From NCBI GenBank assembly GCA_905234205.1, contig CAJOGG010000075.1:1-6774 (forward strand): DNA of 6,774 nucleotides, read 5' to 3'. The DNA comes from an uncultured Synergistales bacterium (lineage in GTDB: Bacteria; Synergistota; Synergistia; Synergistales; Aminobacteriaceae). This document shows, piece by piece, positions 1 to 5,202 of the stretch. The notes below the pieces were generated by a model that was not told the DNA's origin, ran no database searches, and worked only from the letters and a program-made list of their open reading frames with translations. Each line of letters starts with the position of its first letter. Position 1 is the stretch's first letter. Made by a program: the position numbers and the translations under genes.

Positions 1-1936
1 CGATCGTAGCGATTAATATCACGGAGAACGCGCGCTGAATGAAATCTTTTGCCTTCTCCCACAACAGCCACAAAACATTTTTCGCGGCAGGCATTCTGTA
101 ATTCGGAAGCTCCATGACAAACGGCACTGGCTCACCGCGGAACAGTGTCTCTTTATAAAGCAACGCAATCAAAATTCCTACGACTATGCCCAAAACATAT
201 AGCCCTGACATTATCCAGCCTCCATGCTTGGGGAAAAACGCATTCACGAAAAACGCATATATCGGAAGTTTTGCTGTGCAGCTCATGAACGGAGTTAGTA
301 ATATTGTCATTCGTCTATCTCGTTCACTCGGAAGAGTCCTTGTTGACATTACGGCCGGAACTGTACACCCGAAACCTATAAGCATAGGCACAATACTGCG
401 ACCAGATAAGCCAATTTTTCGCAACAACTTATCCATGAAGAAAGCTACTCGCGCAGTGTATCCCGTATCCTCAAGAATCGATAAGAAGAAGAACAGAGTG
501 ATTATTATCGGCAAGAAGCTCAACACGCTCCCTATACCCGCGAATATTCCATCAATTATTAGGCCGTGAATTACTTGATTCAAATTTAACGAGGTCATAA
601 AGGCGTCCGCGCTTGCTGTGAATGAGTCAATCCCCTCCTCCAACAATTCCTGAAAGTATGCGCCTATAACATTGAACGTTAGCCAGAATGTAGCCATCAT
701 TACAGCCATAAAGACCGGTATAGCTGTATATTTGCCCGTCAAAATTTTGTCGAGATATTGGCTTCGGAGATGCTCTTTGCTTTCACGAGGCTTTACGACG
801 GTTTGGGAACAGACTTTGTGAATGAAATTGAATCTCATATCGGCCATAGCCGCATTACGATCGAGTCCGCGTTCTGTTTCCATTTGAGTAATTATGTGCT
901 CCAACATTTCGAGTTCATTCTGTTCGAGCTTCAATTGCTTCATGAGTAACGGGTCATTCTCTACAACTTTGCTTGCGGCAAACCTCAAAGGTACTCCGGC
1001 GCGTTCTGCATGGTCCTGAATCAAATGTGATATTGCGTGAAGGCATCTGTGTACGGCTCCGTTGTGGTCGTTCTCGTCGCAGAAATCGTAACGCGTTGGC
1101 TTCTCCTGATAGCGTGCAATGTGAATAGCGTGGTGTATTAACTCGTCAACACCTTGATTCTTTAACGCTGAAATAGGAATTACAGGTACACCTAGGAGAG
1201 CTTCGAGCCTGTTTACGTCGATAGTGCCTCCGTTGCCCGTCAATTCGTCCATCATGTTCACAGCCACAACCATTGGCATTTGCATTTCCAGTAATTGCAC
1301 AGTCAAGTATAAATTTCTCTCAATATTAGTTGCGTCAATGATGTTAATTATGGCCTTGGGCTTCTCGTTCAAGACAAAGTGACGTGAGATAATTTCCTCA
1401 CTGCTATACGGCGACATTGAATAAATTCCGGGTAAATCAGTTATGACCGAGTCAGGGTGATTCTTGATGACGCCATCTTTACGACTGACAGTAACGCCTG
1501 GAAAATTTCCTATACGCTGCTTTGCTCCTGTAAGCTGATTGAATAACGTAGTCTTGCCTGAATTTTGGTTGCCCACTAATGCAAACGTTAAAGTAGTTCC
1601 TTCCGGTAATGGTTCACTCTCGCCCTTGACGTGATATTTTCCTTCTTCACCGAGTCCAGGGTGTGCAATGCTTGAATGAGTTTCTGCCGCTGAATTTTCC
1701 GTTGCTGGATTAGTGAGAGGCTCTATAGTGATTCGTTCTGCGTCTGCTACTCGTAAAGTTAATTCATAATCGTGAATGCGAATCTCTAACGGATCCCCCA
1801 TAGGAGCAAGCCTGACCATTTTGACTTCAGCCCCGGGTATTATGCCCATGTCAAGAAAATGTTGGCGTAAACTTCCTTGTCCTCCAACTGTTTTTATTAT
1901 TGCTGACTTACCTGTTTCAAGCTCTCGTAGATTCAT
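1..1936 (-). CDS. feoB: FeoA-FeoB fusion ferrous iron transporter (C-terminus cut by window edge)
   Basis: Imports Fe(II) across the inner membrane, using a cytosolic G-protein domain coupled to a membrane permease. The minus-strand frame is open from ATG at 1936 to the left edge (645 codons). Residues 1-75 are a FeoA/SH3-like domain (LRQHFLDMGIIPG). A linker follows to about residue 117, then the FeoB GTPase: G1 GNQNSGKTT (122-130), switch I NFPGVTV (144-150), G3 DLPG (167-170), G4 NMMD (227-230), G5 SALK (256-259). A helical region follows, then membrane segments near 404-425, 460-486, 556-571 and 576-594, with the FeoB signatures GFGCTVP (521-527) and SCTAKLP (552-558). G1 has Gln where FeoB usually has Pro. 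A GAGGG Shine-Dalgarno at 1942-1946 supports the start. Probably 80-150 residues are missing. FeoA and FeoB are usually separate proteins; fusions are known in some anaerobes. Identification is secure; no clear Fur box was found. Confidence 0.97.
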   Translation of the reverse strand, partial: MNLRELETGKSAIIKTVGGQGSLRQHFLDMGIIPGAEVKMVRLAPMGDPLEIRIHDYELTLRVADAERITIEPLTNPATENSAAETHSSIAHPGLGEEGKYHVKGESEPLPEGTTLTFALVGNQNSGKTTLFNQLTGAKQRIGNFPGVTVSRKDGVIKNHPDSVITDLPGIYSMSPYSSEEIISRHFVLNEKPKAIINIIDATNIERNLYLTVQLLEMQMPMVVAVNMMDELTGNGGTIDVNRLEALLGVPVIPISALKNQGVDELIHHAIHIARYQEKPTRYDFCDENDHNGAVHRCLHAISHLIQDHAERAGVPLRFAASKVVENDPLLMKQLKLEQNELEMLEHIITQMETERGLDRNAAMADMRFNFIHKVCSQTVVKPRESKEHLRSQYLDKILTGKYTAIPVFMAVMMATFWLTFNVIGAYFQELLEEGIDSFTASADAFMTSLNLNQVIHGLIIDGIFAGIGSVLSFLPIIITLFFFLSILEDTGYTARVAFFMDKLLRKIGLSGRSIVPMLIGFGCTVPAVMSTRTLPSERDRRMTILLTPFMSCTAKLPIYAFFVNAFFPKHGGWIMSGLYVLGIVVGILIALLYKETLFRGEPVPFVMELPNYRMPAAKNVLWLLWEKAKDFIQRAFSVILIATI

Positions 1937-1972
1937 TTTGTCCCTCGCTGACTTATAGTGTTAATGTTTTCT

Positions 1973-1978
1973 ATTATA
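1973..1978 (-). promoter_or_regulatory. Possible -10 element for feoAB
   Basis: Read on the minus strand this is TATAAT, about 37 nt before the feoAB ATG. It is one half of the palindrome ATTATATAAT at 1973-1982. I see no good -35 at normal spacing: TTGAAA on the minus strand at 1991-1996 is only 12 nt away. The call rests on the -10 match alone. Confidence 0.35.
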
Positions 1979-1982
1979 TAAT
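1977..1982 (+). promoter_or_regulatory. Possible -10 element for the secreted DUF6273-like gene
   Basis: Exact TATAAT on the plus strand, 23 nt before the ATG at 2006. It predicts a leader of about 17 nt. The hexamer 17 nt upstream (TATAGT, 1954-1959) is a poor -35. The leader has no convincing Shine-Dalgarno before the ATG, so translation may be weak or leader-independent. It overlaps the oppositely oriented -10 of feoAB, so the two promoters would compete for RNA polymerase. Confidence 0.4.
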
Positions 1983-2005
1983 CTCACACATTTCAAGTTT
2001 TAAAC

Positions 2006-2998
2006 ATGCAATTTCCTAAATTTGTACCATTAGCGTTTTTATTGGTGCTGTGTCTAATCGGTACGGCTTTGGCTTCAACCACAGAATACGAGCTTGTTAC
2101 ACCGGACGAGAATTTATCGTTGGAGTATAACCCGAATAACTATTACAAGCTTGGTGATCTCAAGGTTACCGCAGGTGAATCATTCGACACTGGCTATAAA
2201 GTTGTTGTTACGATCAATCGTGAGTCGGCGTTTGCTAATCAGAGTGCTGACAATTCCTCGTTGGCTTACGATTTAGTTATCTCGCCTGATAATATGACGA
2301 TTGCGAGCGGGGACTCGTTTGACTTCTTAGCTGCGTCGATTGATGCTCAAGAGGGCTTAGAGATCGGCATGAGGGTTACGGAGGATTTCTTGACGGCTGC
2401 GGACGGCTTCTATATGGATTCGTTGATGTTCAAGGCTTCACTAGATAACGCGGCTGTGTTGCCCACGGTTGGCAGTACGATGACGTTCGGAACGTATAAC
2501 AGTGCTGCTATATCGTGGCGTGTGCTGTCTGTTGACGTTGATAATAACCGCGCTTTGCTGATAACGGAACAGGCTTTGTTGACAAAGGCTTATAACGATA
2601 CGGATACGTCAATCACGTGGGAGGGTTGTACGCTTCGTGCGTGGCTTAACAACGAGTTTATAACTAGTAACTTCACGACTGATGAGCAAGACAAGATTGT
2701 GGAGGTAACGAACACTAACCCCAATAATGGAAGTGTATCCGGCGGAAATGATACGAGTGATAAAATGTTCCTGTTGAGTATTGATGAGGCAAACAGTTAC
2801 TTCATTGATGGCGATGATCGAAAGTGTACGCTATTGTCAAACAATTCCAACATTAGTTGGTGGCTTCGGTCGCCCGGTCGTGATGATCGTTGTGCCGCAA
2901 TCGTCTATGTTGATGGCTCGGTCAGTGCTGATGGCTCCATTGCCTTCCCCGGCGGTGTTCGAACTACAGCTACGGTATTCGCCCCGCTTTCTGGTTGA
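2006..2998 (+). CDS. Secreted DUF6273-like protein with diversified C-terminal domain, frameshifted near its end
   Basis: Cellular role unknown; it looks like an exported ligand-binding or surface protein. Residues 1-23 form a Sec signal peptide (hydrophobic core 7-19, cleavage after ALA at 23). Cys16 lacks a lipobox. Residues 24-150 look beta-rich, ending in a GxYxDSLxF motif common in bacterial surface beta-sandwiches. Residues 152-330 match the DUF6273-type domain: TFGTY, WRVL (171-174), LLITEQALLTKAYN, LRAWLNNEF (210-218), DKMFLLS (252-258), WWLRSPG (285-291), DGSV. The family normally ends in G(V/I)RPAxWLNL. Here the open frame instead ends in GVRTT...APLSG, while GIRPAFWLNL with its stop lies in the -1 frame at 2974-3006. 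The C-terminus is therefore frameshifted by about one base between 2936 and 2968. Codons of the 292-316 stretch are almost all NNT/NNC, as in DGR target genes. Isolated gene, divergent from feoAB and convergent with fliQ. Family call fairly sure, function not. Confidence 0.85.
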   Translation: MQFPKFVPLAFLLVLCLIGTALASTTEYELVTPDENLSLEYNPNNYYKLGDLKVTAGESFDTGYKVVVTINRESAFANQSADNSSLAYDLVISPDNMTIASGDSFDFLAASIDAQEGLEIGMRVTEDFLTAADGFYMDSLMFKASLDNAAVLPTVGSTMTFGTYNSAAISWRVLSVDVDNNRALLITEQALLTKAYNDTDTSITWEGCTLRAWLNNEFITSNFTTDEQDKIVEVTNTNPNNGSVSGGNDTSDKMFLLSIDEANSYFIDGDDRKCTLLSNNSNISWWLRSPGRDDRCAAIVYVDGSVSADGSIAFPGGVRTTATVFAPLSG

Positions 2999-3006
2999 AT
3001 CTTTGA
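2858..3006 (+). other. Candidate DGR variable repeat, carrying a -1 frameshift
   Basis: Starts at the WWLRSPG codons (2858) and runs to the stop of the family-typical C-terminus in the -1 frame (3004-3006). Between 2879 and 2956 the exposed-loop codons are CGT GAT GAT CGT TGT, ATC, TAT GTT GAT, AGT GCT GAT, TCC ATT and TTC CCC. After the frameshift they are AAC TAC AGC TAC. All end in T or C, as expected if a template rich in AAT/AAC had its adenines randomised. By hand count only about 10 of 83 bases at 2879-2961 are A. The scaffold words (LRSPG, AA, DGSV, GIRPAFW) are kept. Family knowledge: DGRs diversify C-type-lectin-fold targets in this way. No template repeat or reverse transcriptase is in the window, so this is inference. 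Confidence 0.5.
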
Positions 3007-3032
3007 TCATGAATAAATTAACGCAGAGGTCG

Positions 3033-3059
3033 TTGTTAGCCTGTACTAGGACATAACAA
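3033..3059. repeat. Short inverted repeat downstream of the DUF6273-like gene
   Basis: TTGTTA (3033-3038) pairs with TAACAA (3054-3059). Inside, CCT (3040-3042) pairs with AGG (3048-3050) around a 5-nt loop, GTACT. One G on the left faces three unpaired bases on the right. There is no T-run after it, so it is not a good terminator by itself. It lies 27 nt past the restored stop codon, where some DGR targets carry a hairpin. Confidence 0.4.
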
Positions 3060-3071
3060 TCGCGCGTTTAC

Positions 3072-3128
3072 TTACGACATCGAACAGATTTTGATCTCAC
3101 TACGATTAGTGGCGGTGTCGTAATTTTT
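3072..3128 (+). terminator. Three-way-junction RNA structure followed by T5; probable terminator of the secreted-protein gene
   Basis: An 11-bp outer stem pairs 3072-3082 with 3113-3123 (one T-G wobble, otherwise complete). It encloses two small hairpins: AGAT-TTTG-ATCT at 3086-3097 and CACTA-CGAT-TAGTG at 3098-3111. Only AAC (3083-3085) and one G (3112) are unpaired at the junction. TTTTT follows directly at 3124-3128 on the plus strand, as for intrinsic termination. The minus strand has no T-run on the corresponding side. The branched shape is more elaborate than an ordinary terminator. Confidence 0.5.
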
Positions 3129-3181
3129 CTCCTGAAAGTTAGCTAGAAAGCCCCTGACTTTAGGCCAAGATTCAAATTTTG

Positions 3182-3457
3182 TTACTGTATAAATCTCTCT
3201 AGCTGTCCTAAAATTTCACGTGTCATAACTAGCATTCTTTGACCGATCCACGGCGATAACAAAACTATGCACAAGAACACGGCCAAAATTTTCGGGATAA
3301 AGATTAGCGTTTGCTCCTGAATAGACGTAGCTGTCTGTAGAATACCGATTAATAAGCCTATGACCATTGCTGTTAGTAATATCGGCAGAGTTACAGAGAT
3401 CATAGTCCAAATTGCTCCCGTGAGTATATCCGAGAGACTTAACGCTGTAAGATTCAT
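3182..3457 (-). CDS. fliQ: Flagellar type III export apparatus protein FliQ
   Basis: A small inner-membrane component of the flagellar export gate, which assembles with FliP and FliR into the helical pore. The product has 91 residues, close to the family's usual ~89. It has two membrane helices (about 16-40 and 53-72) and the signature [10 protein letters not shown] at 47-56 between them. An AAAGGAG Shine-Dalgarno at 3468-3474 overlaps the fliP stop codon and fixes the ATG at 3457; the gap to fliP is 15 bp, so the two are translationally coupled. It is the last gene of the cluster here. fliR, which normally follows at once, is absent; the next gene is convergent and unrelated. Confidence 0.97.
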   Translation of the reverse strand: MNLTALSLSDILTGAIWTMISVTLPILLTAMVIGLLIGILQTATSIQEQTLIFIPKILAVFLCIVLLSPWIGQRMLVMTREILGQLERFIQ

Positions 3458-3472
3458 TGATTGATTTCTCCT

Positions 3473-4282
3473 TTAGGGTACGTTAGTGAAACTTTTCAAT
3501 ACGCTCATCACAACCAAGTTCCAACCATCAGCCATAACGAACAACAAAATCTTGAACGGCAACGAGATCATCATAGGCGGAAGCATCATCATACCCATTG
3601 CTAGTAAAATACTCGATACGACCATATCCACGACCATAAACGGAATGTAAATCACTACACCCATTTGAAACGCTGTCTTGAGTTCGCTTAACATGAACGC
3701 CGGAATTAATACACGTGTTGGGACTTCTGATTGATTTGCGGGACGTTGAGAGTCTGACATTGAGATCATGAGCGACAATTCTTGCTGCCTAGTGTACCTG
3801 AACATAAATTCACGCACGGGATTAATGGAGTTCTCCCAAGCTTGCTCTGCTGTAATGTTGCCTGACAAGTAAGGGTTCAAAGCATTATCGTAAACTTGAG
3901 TCCAGGTCGGGTACATTGTGAACATGGTTAAGAATAACGATAGGCCGGCTATAACTTGCTGCGGGGGAGATTGTTGAAGACCTATAGCGCGTTGAACGAA
4001 GCCTATTACGATTATGATTCGCGTGAAACTCGTTACCATTAACAAAATCGCGGGCACGAGACTTAACACAGTCATCAATGCCAAAATCTGGAGCGTTAAG
4101 GCAACATCACGTGGCGAATCGGCTTGGCCCACTCCTAACGTTAAGGCGGGTAAAGGGATTGTCCCGGATAATTCTGGAGCTCTTGGGGGATTGAGAATTG
4201 CGGCAGAAGCAATAGAATTGCAGTTAAGAATCAGGATTGCAAGCAGAAAAATTTTAATCGCAAGTTTTATTCCATTCCTCAT
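3473..4282 (-). CDS. fliP: Flagellar type III export apparatus protein FliP
   Basis: Main subunit of the flagellar protein-export pore in the inner membrane. The 269-residue product has an N-terminal signal sequence (hydrophobic 8-19, likely cut after the ASA/A near 27-28), as is usual for FliP. Core signatures follow: LVPAILLMVTSFTRI (75-89), QQSPPQQVIAGLSLFLT (103-119), then a periplasmic domain to about residue 185. The conserved C-terminal pair is PAFMLSELKTAFQMG (194-208) with VVDMVVSSILLAMGMMMLPP (217-236) and LPFKILLFVMADGW (241-254). The ATG at 4282 lies 29 bp inside the end of fliO, with GGTGGAG just upstream. The gene is full length and unremarkable within its family. Confidence 0.98.
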   Translation of the reverse strand: MRNGIKLAIKIFLLAILILNCNSIASAAILNPPRAPELSGTIPLPALTLGVGQADSPRDVALTLQILALMTVLSLVPAILLMVTSFTRIIIVIGFVQRAIGLQQSPPQQVIAGLSLFLTMFTMYPTWTQVYDNALNPYLSGNITAEQAWENSINPVREFMFRYTRQQELSLMISMSDSQRPANQSEVPTRVLIPAFMLSELKTAFQMGVVIYIPFMVVDMVVSSILLAMGMMMLPPMMISLPFKILLFVMADGWNLVVMSVLKSFTNVP

Positions 4283-4508
4283 AACTCCACCTTCCCATTA
4301 AACATGTACCCCCGGGGCCAAGAGTAAAAGCTAACACATCAGGGCCGCAACGAACGACAAAAAATATATCCCTGACACTTAAGCGCAGGGACGTTAAGAT
4401 TTCTACATTAGAATTGCTTTTAGGGATTATGTGATTTTTCTTGACGTACTTAACTATTAACAGAGCACACAACGACATTATTACTAATGCGGCTAAGGCT
4501 CGTATCAC
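4254..4508 (-). CDS. fliO: Flagellar biosynthesis protein FliO (start uncertain)
   Basis: FliO is a small membrane protein that helps stabilise FliP during assembly of the export gate. From the GTG at 4508 the product has 84 residues. A membrane helix at about 2-19 is followed by basic residues (KYVKK), then a cytoplasmic domain with LTSLRLSVRDIFFVVRCG and LAFTLGP...LMGRWSYEEW, typical of FliO. The start is a judgement. An in-frame ATG at 4613 would give 119 residues, but its first 22 codons overlap the cheY region coding the conserved FIVKPF motif (68-nt overlap), and the extra residues look unlike FliO. An ATT at 4544, just past the cheY stop and behind AAAGGTG, is a third option; ATG at 4478 would cut the helix. 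Sandwiched between cheY and fliP, whose 5' end it overlaps by 29 bp. Confidence 0.85.
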   Translation of the reverse strand: MIRALAALVIMSLCALLIVKYVKKNHIIPKSNSNVEILTSLRLSVRDIFFVVRCGPDVLAFTLGPGGTCLMGRWSYEEWNKTCD

Positions 4509-4545
4509 ATAAGACGTAAGATTGACGTCACTGTAAACCGGAATT

Positions 4546-4908
4546 TTATGACAACACCTTTGTGATGGCTTCAACGACTCTTTCTGGCTGGAATGGTTTG
4601 ACGATGAAGTCATTAGCTCCGGCTTGAATAGCTTCGATAACCATAGGCTGCTGTCCCATTGCCGAGACCATTACGATTTTCACGCTTGGGTCAAGAGCTT
4701 TGATTGCTTTAACTGCGTCTATACCGTTCATTTCCGGCATAGTTATATCCATTGTAATAATGTCGGGTTTGTATTTCTGGAAGGCTGCTACTCCGGCCTT
4801 ACCGTTTTCTGCTTCAGCGACAACCTCGAAATCGTTTTTCGTGAGAATATCCTTCAACATCATTCGCATAAATGCCGCGTCGTCAACTATTAAAACTTTT
4901 TTTCCCAT
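4546..4908 (-). CDS. cheY: Chemotaxis response regulator CheY
   Basis: Single-domain receiver. It is phosphorylated by CheA and then binds the flagellar switch to set rotation. The 120 residues cover one complete receiver domain: acidic pocket D9-D10, phospho-acceptor D54 in TMDITMPEMNG, switch residue S82 and K104 in the FIVKPF motif. There is no output domain. The start at 4908 is supported by AGGGGAG at 4918-4924, 9 nt upstream. It is the first gene of the cluster, preceded by its own promoter. In many bacteria with this gene order cheY follows fliM and fliN/fliY; here neither is present upstream. The position next to fliOPQ argues for a motility CheY rather than an orphan regulator. Confidence 0.96.
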   Translation of the reverse strand: MGKKVLIVDDAAFMRMMLKDILTKNDFEVVAEAENGKAGVAAFQKYKPDIITMDITMPEMNGIDAVKAIKALDPSVKIVMVSAMGQQPMVIEAIQAGANDFIVKPFQPERVVEAITKVLS

Positions 4909-4952
4909 TCCTGAAAACTCCCCTGAATTAAGATTTGTATAATTTAAGCTGC

Positions 4953-4961
4953 ATTATAACA
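4953..4961 (-). promoter_or_regulatory. Extended -10 promoter for cheY-fliOPQ
   Basis: On the minus strand this reads TGT-TATAAT, an extended -10 (TGn plus a perfect TATAAT), ending 44 nt before the cheY ATG. No recognisable -35 lies 16-18 nt upstream (AGTCTA or AAGTCT), which fits an extended -10 promoter. I saw no convincing flagellar sigma-28 box (TAAA-N15-GCCGATAA) that would override it. Confidence 0.55.
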
Positions 4962-5002
4962 CAACACGAAATTTTTAGACTTGATAGAAATTCCATTAAC
5001 GT

Positions 5003-5031
5003 TTGAAATAAATTGCGAGTTATCGGATAAT
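5003..5031 (+). promoter_or_regulatory. Sigma70-type promoter of the intergenic small RNA
   Basis: TTGAAA at 5003-5008 and GATAAT at 5026-5031 are separated by exactly 17 nt on the plus strand. Transcription would start near 5038. No plus-strand protein gene follows within the window; a structured region and a terminator do. Confidence 0.55.
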
Positions 5032-5037
5032 GATTAG

Positions 5038-5197
5038 CAAACCGCCTGGGAAGCTCAGACGGACTGAATGTTAGGACTTACTGAAAGAGGGATTATGACT
5101 CCCACCTCAATAAATCCTACAAGGACGGAAAATTAATTAGCGCTTAATTTCACGGATTGAATCCGTACAAGCTCGATTAGGGTTTGTACGAATTTTA
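5038..5197 (+). ncRNA. Candidate small structured RNA, family not recognised
   Basis: About 160 nt between cheY and mfd, on the strand opposite to both, with its own promoter (5003-5031) and terminator (5164-5197). Visible helices are: 5042-5049 with 5055-5062 (loop GAAGC, one C/A mismatch); TAGGA-c-TTA (5072-5080) with TAA-a-TCCTA (5111-5119), enclosing GGGA/TCCC (5089-5092 with 5100-5103); AAATTAA/TTAATTT (5130-5136 with 5144-5150); and ACGGAT/ATCCGT (5152-5157 with 5161-5166). CAAACC at the predicted 5' end can also pair with GGTTTG at 5181-5186. There is no credible open reading frame. The size is near that of 6S RNA, but I could not identify 6S, SRP, tmRNA or RNase P landmarks. If transcribed the other way it would be a cheY leader, which the promoter and T-run orientation argue against. 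Confidence 0.5.
5164..5197 (+). terminator. Intrinsic terminator of the intergenic small RNA
   Basis: A 9-bp stem (CGTACAAGC 5164-5172 with GTTTGTACG 5182-5190, one G-T pair) with a 9-nt loop, followed by AATTTTATT on the plus strand. On the minus strand the same hairpin is followed by GATTCAATCC, with no T-run, so it is not a good terminator for mfd, which ends 13 nt away. Its left arm overlaps by 3 nt the right arm of the ACGGAT/ATCCGT hairpin, so the two cannot both form fully. Confidence 0.6.
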
Positions 5198-5202
5198 TTA
5201 TG

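Noticed and set aside
186..569. Plus-strand open frame of 127 codons
   Set aside because: It lies wholly antisense to the FeoB membrane domain, has no ribosome binding site and resembles no family.
2909..2944. 18-bp imperfect tandem repeat (GATGGCTC twice, DGSVSA/DGSIA)
   Set aside because: Identity is limited to the DGS codons, which recur in beta-hairpins of this domain; not a convincing sequence duplication.
2781..3056. Plus-strand open frame of 91 codons overlapping the end of the DUF6273-like gene
   Set aside because: It is the +1 frame shadow of the secreted-protein gene. The family-typical C-terminus is in the other alternative frame, not this one.
3033..3123. Possible integron attC site (GTTAGCC and TAACAA boxes with long inverted repeat)
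   Set aside because: GTTAGCC departs from the GTTRRRY consensus, the boxes are in the wrong order for an attC, and there is no cassette array or integrase.
3147..3163. AAAGCCCCTGACTTTAG resembles the right end of IS200/IS605-type elements
   Set aside because: The mirrored arm (TCAGGGG) is missing, the following bases are GCCAAG, and no TnpA/TnpB is present. ACTTTAGG pairs instead with CCTGAAAGT at 3131-3139.
5041..5108. Fluoride (crcB) riboswitch-like words AAACCGCC and ATGACTCCCACC
   Set aside because: The required 5' GGxGATGG part and the right spacing are absent, and no fluoride exporter or other plus-strand gene follows.
5151..5166. GGATTGAATCC resembles the tail of some CRISPR repeats
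   Set aside because: It occurs once only; no repeat-spacer array or cas gene is present.
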